Assembly (NCBI GenBank): GCA_037143735.1
Contig: JBAWYD010000059.1
Coordinates: forward strand, 1-15,953
Direction: 5' to 3'
DNA from: JAPLJQ01 sp037143735
GTDB taxonomy: Bacteria > Desulfobacterota > Syntrophia > Syntrophales > UBA2185
DNA: 15,953 nucleotides
Shown here: piece by piece, positions 15,027 to 15,953 of the stretch
Layout of the letters: the number at the start of each line of letters is the position of its first letter
Numbering within the stretch: the first letter of the stretch is position 1
Notes under the pieces: model-generated
What the model saw: the letters and a program-made list of their open reading frames with translations, nothing else
Databases searched by the model: none
What the model was told of the DNA's origin: nothing
Position numbers and translations under genes: made by a program

Positions 15027-15626
15027 TCAAATCCCCCGGCGAAATTCGAGAGACTTCTTAAGTGTCATCCGGTCCATATATTTCAGATTTCCGCCAACGG
15101 GCACACCAAGGGCGATCCGGGTCACCAGGACACCCAATCCTCTGACCGATTTGTTGATGAGAAGGGCCGTCGCCTCACCCTGCACATCCGGGTTGGTGGC
15201 CACAATAATTTCTTTAATGTGGTCATGGGCAACCCTGTTCAGGAACTCCTGAATTCTCAGGTGTTCAGGCCCGACACCGTCAAGGGGCGACAGGCTTCCG
15301 TGAAGGACATGGTATGTGCCGCCGAAACTCCCGCTTTCCTCTATGGCAACGAGAGATTCGGGTTCTTCAACGACACAGATGACCTCCCTGTCTCTCGATC
15401 TATCCTCACATATGTCGCAAATATCCCCCTCTGTCAGATTGAAACATACGGAGCAGAGCCGGATCTTCTGCTTCACCTCAAGAATAGATTCCGCAAGCCT
15501 TCTCGCATCTTCTTCAGACGCTCGAAGGATAAACGTGGCCAGTCTGGTCGCCGTTTTCTCGCCGATGCCCGGAAATTTACCGAGTTCCTTTATCAGGCGC
15601 TTTATTGGAAGGGCATAACCTGTCAT
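15027..15626 (-). CDS. recR: Recombination mediator protein RecR
   Basis: RecR helps RecFO load RecA on gapped DNA during recombinational repair. The 199 residues show the helix-hairpin-helix (LGKFPGIGEKTATRLA), the Cys4 zinc finger (Cys58, 61, 70, 73: LCSVCFNLTEGDICDIC), the Toprim domain (VICVVEEPESLVAIE; ATNPDVQGEATALLI) and the C-terminal LARGLP-like region VTRIALGVPVGGNLKY. The length is standard. ATG 15626 and the GTG directly before it (15629) are both served by GAGGG; the choice matters by one residue. It starts 12 bases after the ybaB stop, the usual ybaB-recR arrangement. Confidence 0.98.
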   Translation of the reverse strand: MTGYALPIKRLIKELGKFPGIGEKTATRLATFILRASEEDARRLAESILEVKQKIRLCSVCFNLTEGDICDICEDRSRDREVICVVEEPESLVAIEESGSFGGTYHVLHGSLSPLDGVGPEHLRIQEFLNRVAHDHIKEIIVATNPDVQGEATALLINKSVRGLGVLVTRIALGVPVGGNLKYMDRMTLKKSLEFRRGI

Positions 15627-15638
15627 CACGAAAAACCC

Positions 15639-15953
15639 TCACATCAGGCCGGGAATGTTAAAGCCGCCGGTAATCTTCGACATTTCCGCCGCAGTCATTT
15701 CCTGGGCCTTCCGAACGCCTTCATTCACCGCCGCTACGATCAGATCCTGCAGCATGTCCACATCATCCGGATTGACAACTTCCTTGTCGATCTTCAACGA
15801 CAGGATTTCAAATTTCCCGTTCACAACAACAGCGACCATGCCCCCTCCCGCTGAAGCTTCCACCGTCTTCGTTTCCAGCTCCGCCTGCATTTGCGCCATT
15901 TTTTCCTGAATCTTCTTCGCCTGCTTCATGATATTTCCAAAATTTTGTGTCAA
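15639..15953 (-). CDS. ybaB: YbaB/EbfC family nucleoid-associated protein (start at or beyond window edge)
   Basis: The visible 104 residues cover nearly the whole family length: NIMKQAKKIQEKMAQMQAEL (helical tweezers arm), the beta segment TVEASAGGGMVAVVVNGK, and the closing helix MLQDLIVAAVNEGVRKAQEM with MSKITGGFNIPGL at the C terminus. These small dimeric proteins bind DNA broadly and are usually encoded between dnaX and recR. A TTG exactly at the edge (15953-15951) would be a plausible start a few residues before NIMKQA, but its upstream region is not visible, so the true start could lie just outside. Confidence 0.94.
   Translation of the reverse strand: MTQNFGNIMKQAKKIQEKMAQMQAELETKTVEASAGGGMVAVVVNGKFEILSLKIDKEVVNPDDVDMLQDLIVAAVNEGVRKAQEMTAAEMSKITGGFNIPGLM

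Overview
The window looks like a chromosomal segment of an anaerobic Desulfobacterota (deltaproteobacterial) bacterium, possibly close to the syntrophic or sulfate-reducing lineages. This is inferred from the gene set (a four-subunit pyruvate:ferredoxin oxidoreductase joined to a flavin/iron-sulfur NADH module, an NtrC-type two-component system, a Cys-rich protein that I associate with this group) and from protein style; no rRNA or marker gene settles it. There is no tRNA, rRNA, CRISPR array, transposase or phage gene.

Layout. Positions 1-500 hold the end of a diacylglycerol-kinase-family lipid kinase. Next comes an AT-rich gap with an excellent sigma-54 (-24/-12) promoter match, driving a small exported protein (785-1201) that ends at a strong intrinsic terminator. 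A membrane sensor histidine kinase (1346-2959, + strand) then converges on, and overlaps by 31 bp, an NtrC-family response regulator (- strand). The regulator is the last gene of a - strand cluster GAF protein - gap (GAPDH) - regulator (5851 down to 2929). Upstream of that, also on the - strand, is a pair formed by a short D,D-carboxypeptidase and an HD-domain phosphohydrolase (7518-5954), preceded by a consensus sigma-70 promoter and a leader hairpin. A single Cys-rich gene of unknown function (7718-8461) has its own near-consensus promoter.

From 8707 to 14876 runs a tight seven-gene - strand operon in the order porG-porD-porA-porB-nuoE-like-nuoF-like-nuoG/hydA-like, closed by a strong bidirectional terminator at 8560-8594. 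The first four genes make a complete pyruvate (2-oxoacid):ferredoxin oxidoreductase. The last three make an NADH/FMN/Fe-S module of the HydABC/NuoEFG type without any hydrogenase or formate dehydrogenase catalytic subunit. The arrangement suggests that electrons from pyruvate oxidation are passed to, or balanced with, NAD(H). The right edge carries recR and ybaB/ebfC on the - strand, as in the common dnaX-ybaB-recR cluster; dnaX would lie beyond the edge.

The most interesting points are the POR-NADH module fusion at operon level, with loss of the NuoF N-terminal cluster ligands and an extra C-terminal Cys4 knuckle on the NuoG-like subunit; and the sigma-54 promoter beside a convergent, overlapping kinase/sigma-54-activator pair, whose regulator is cotranscribed with glycolytic gap.
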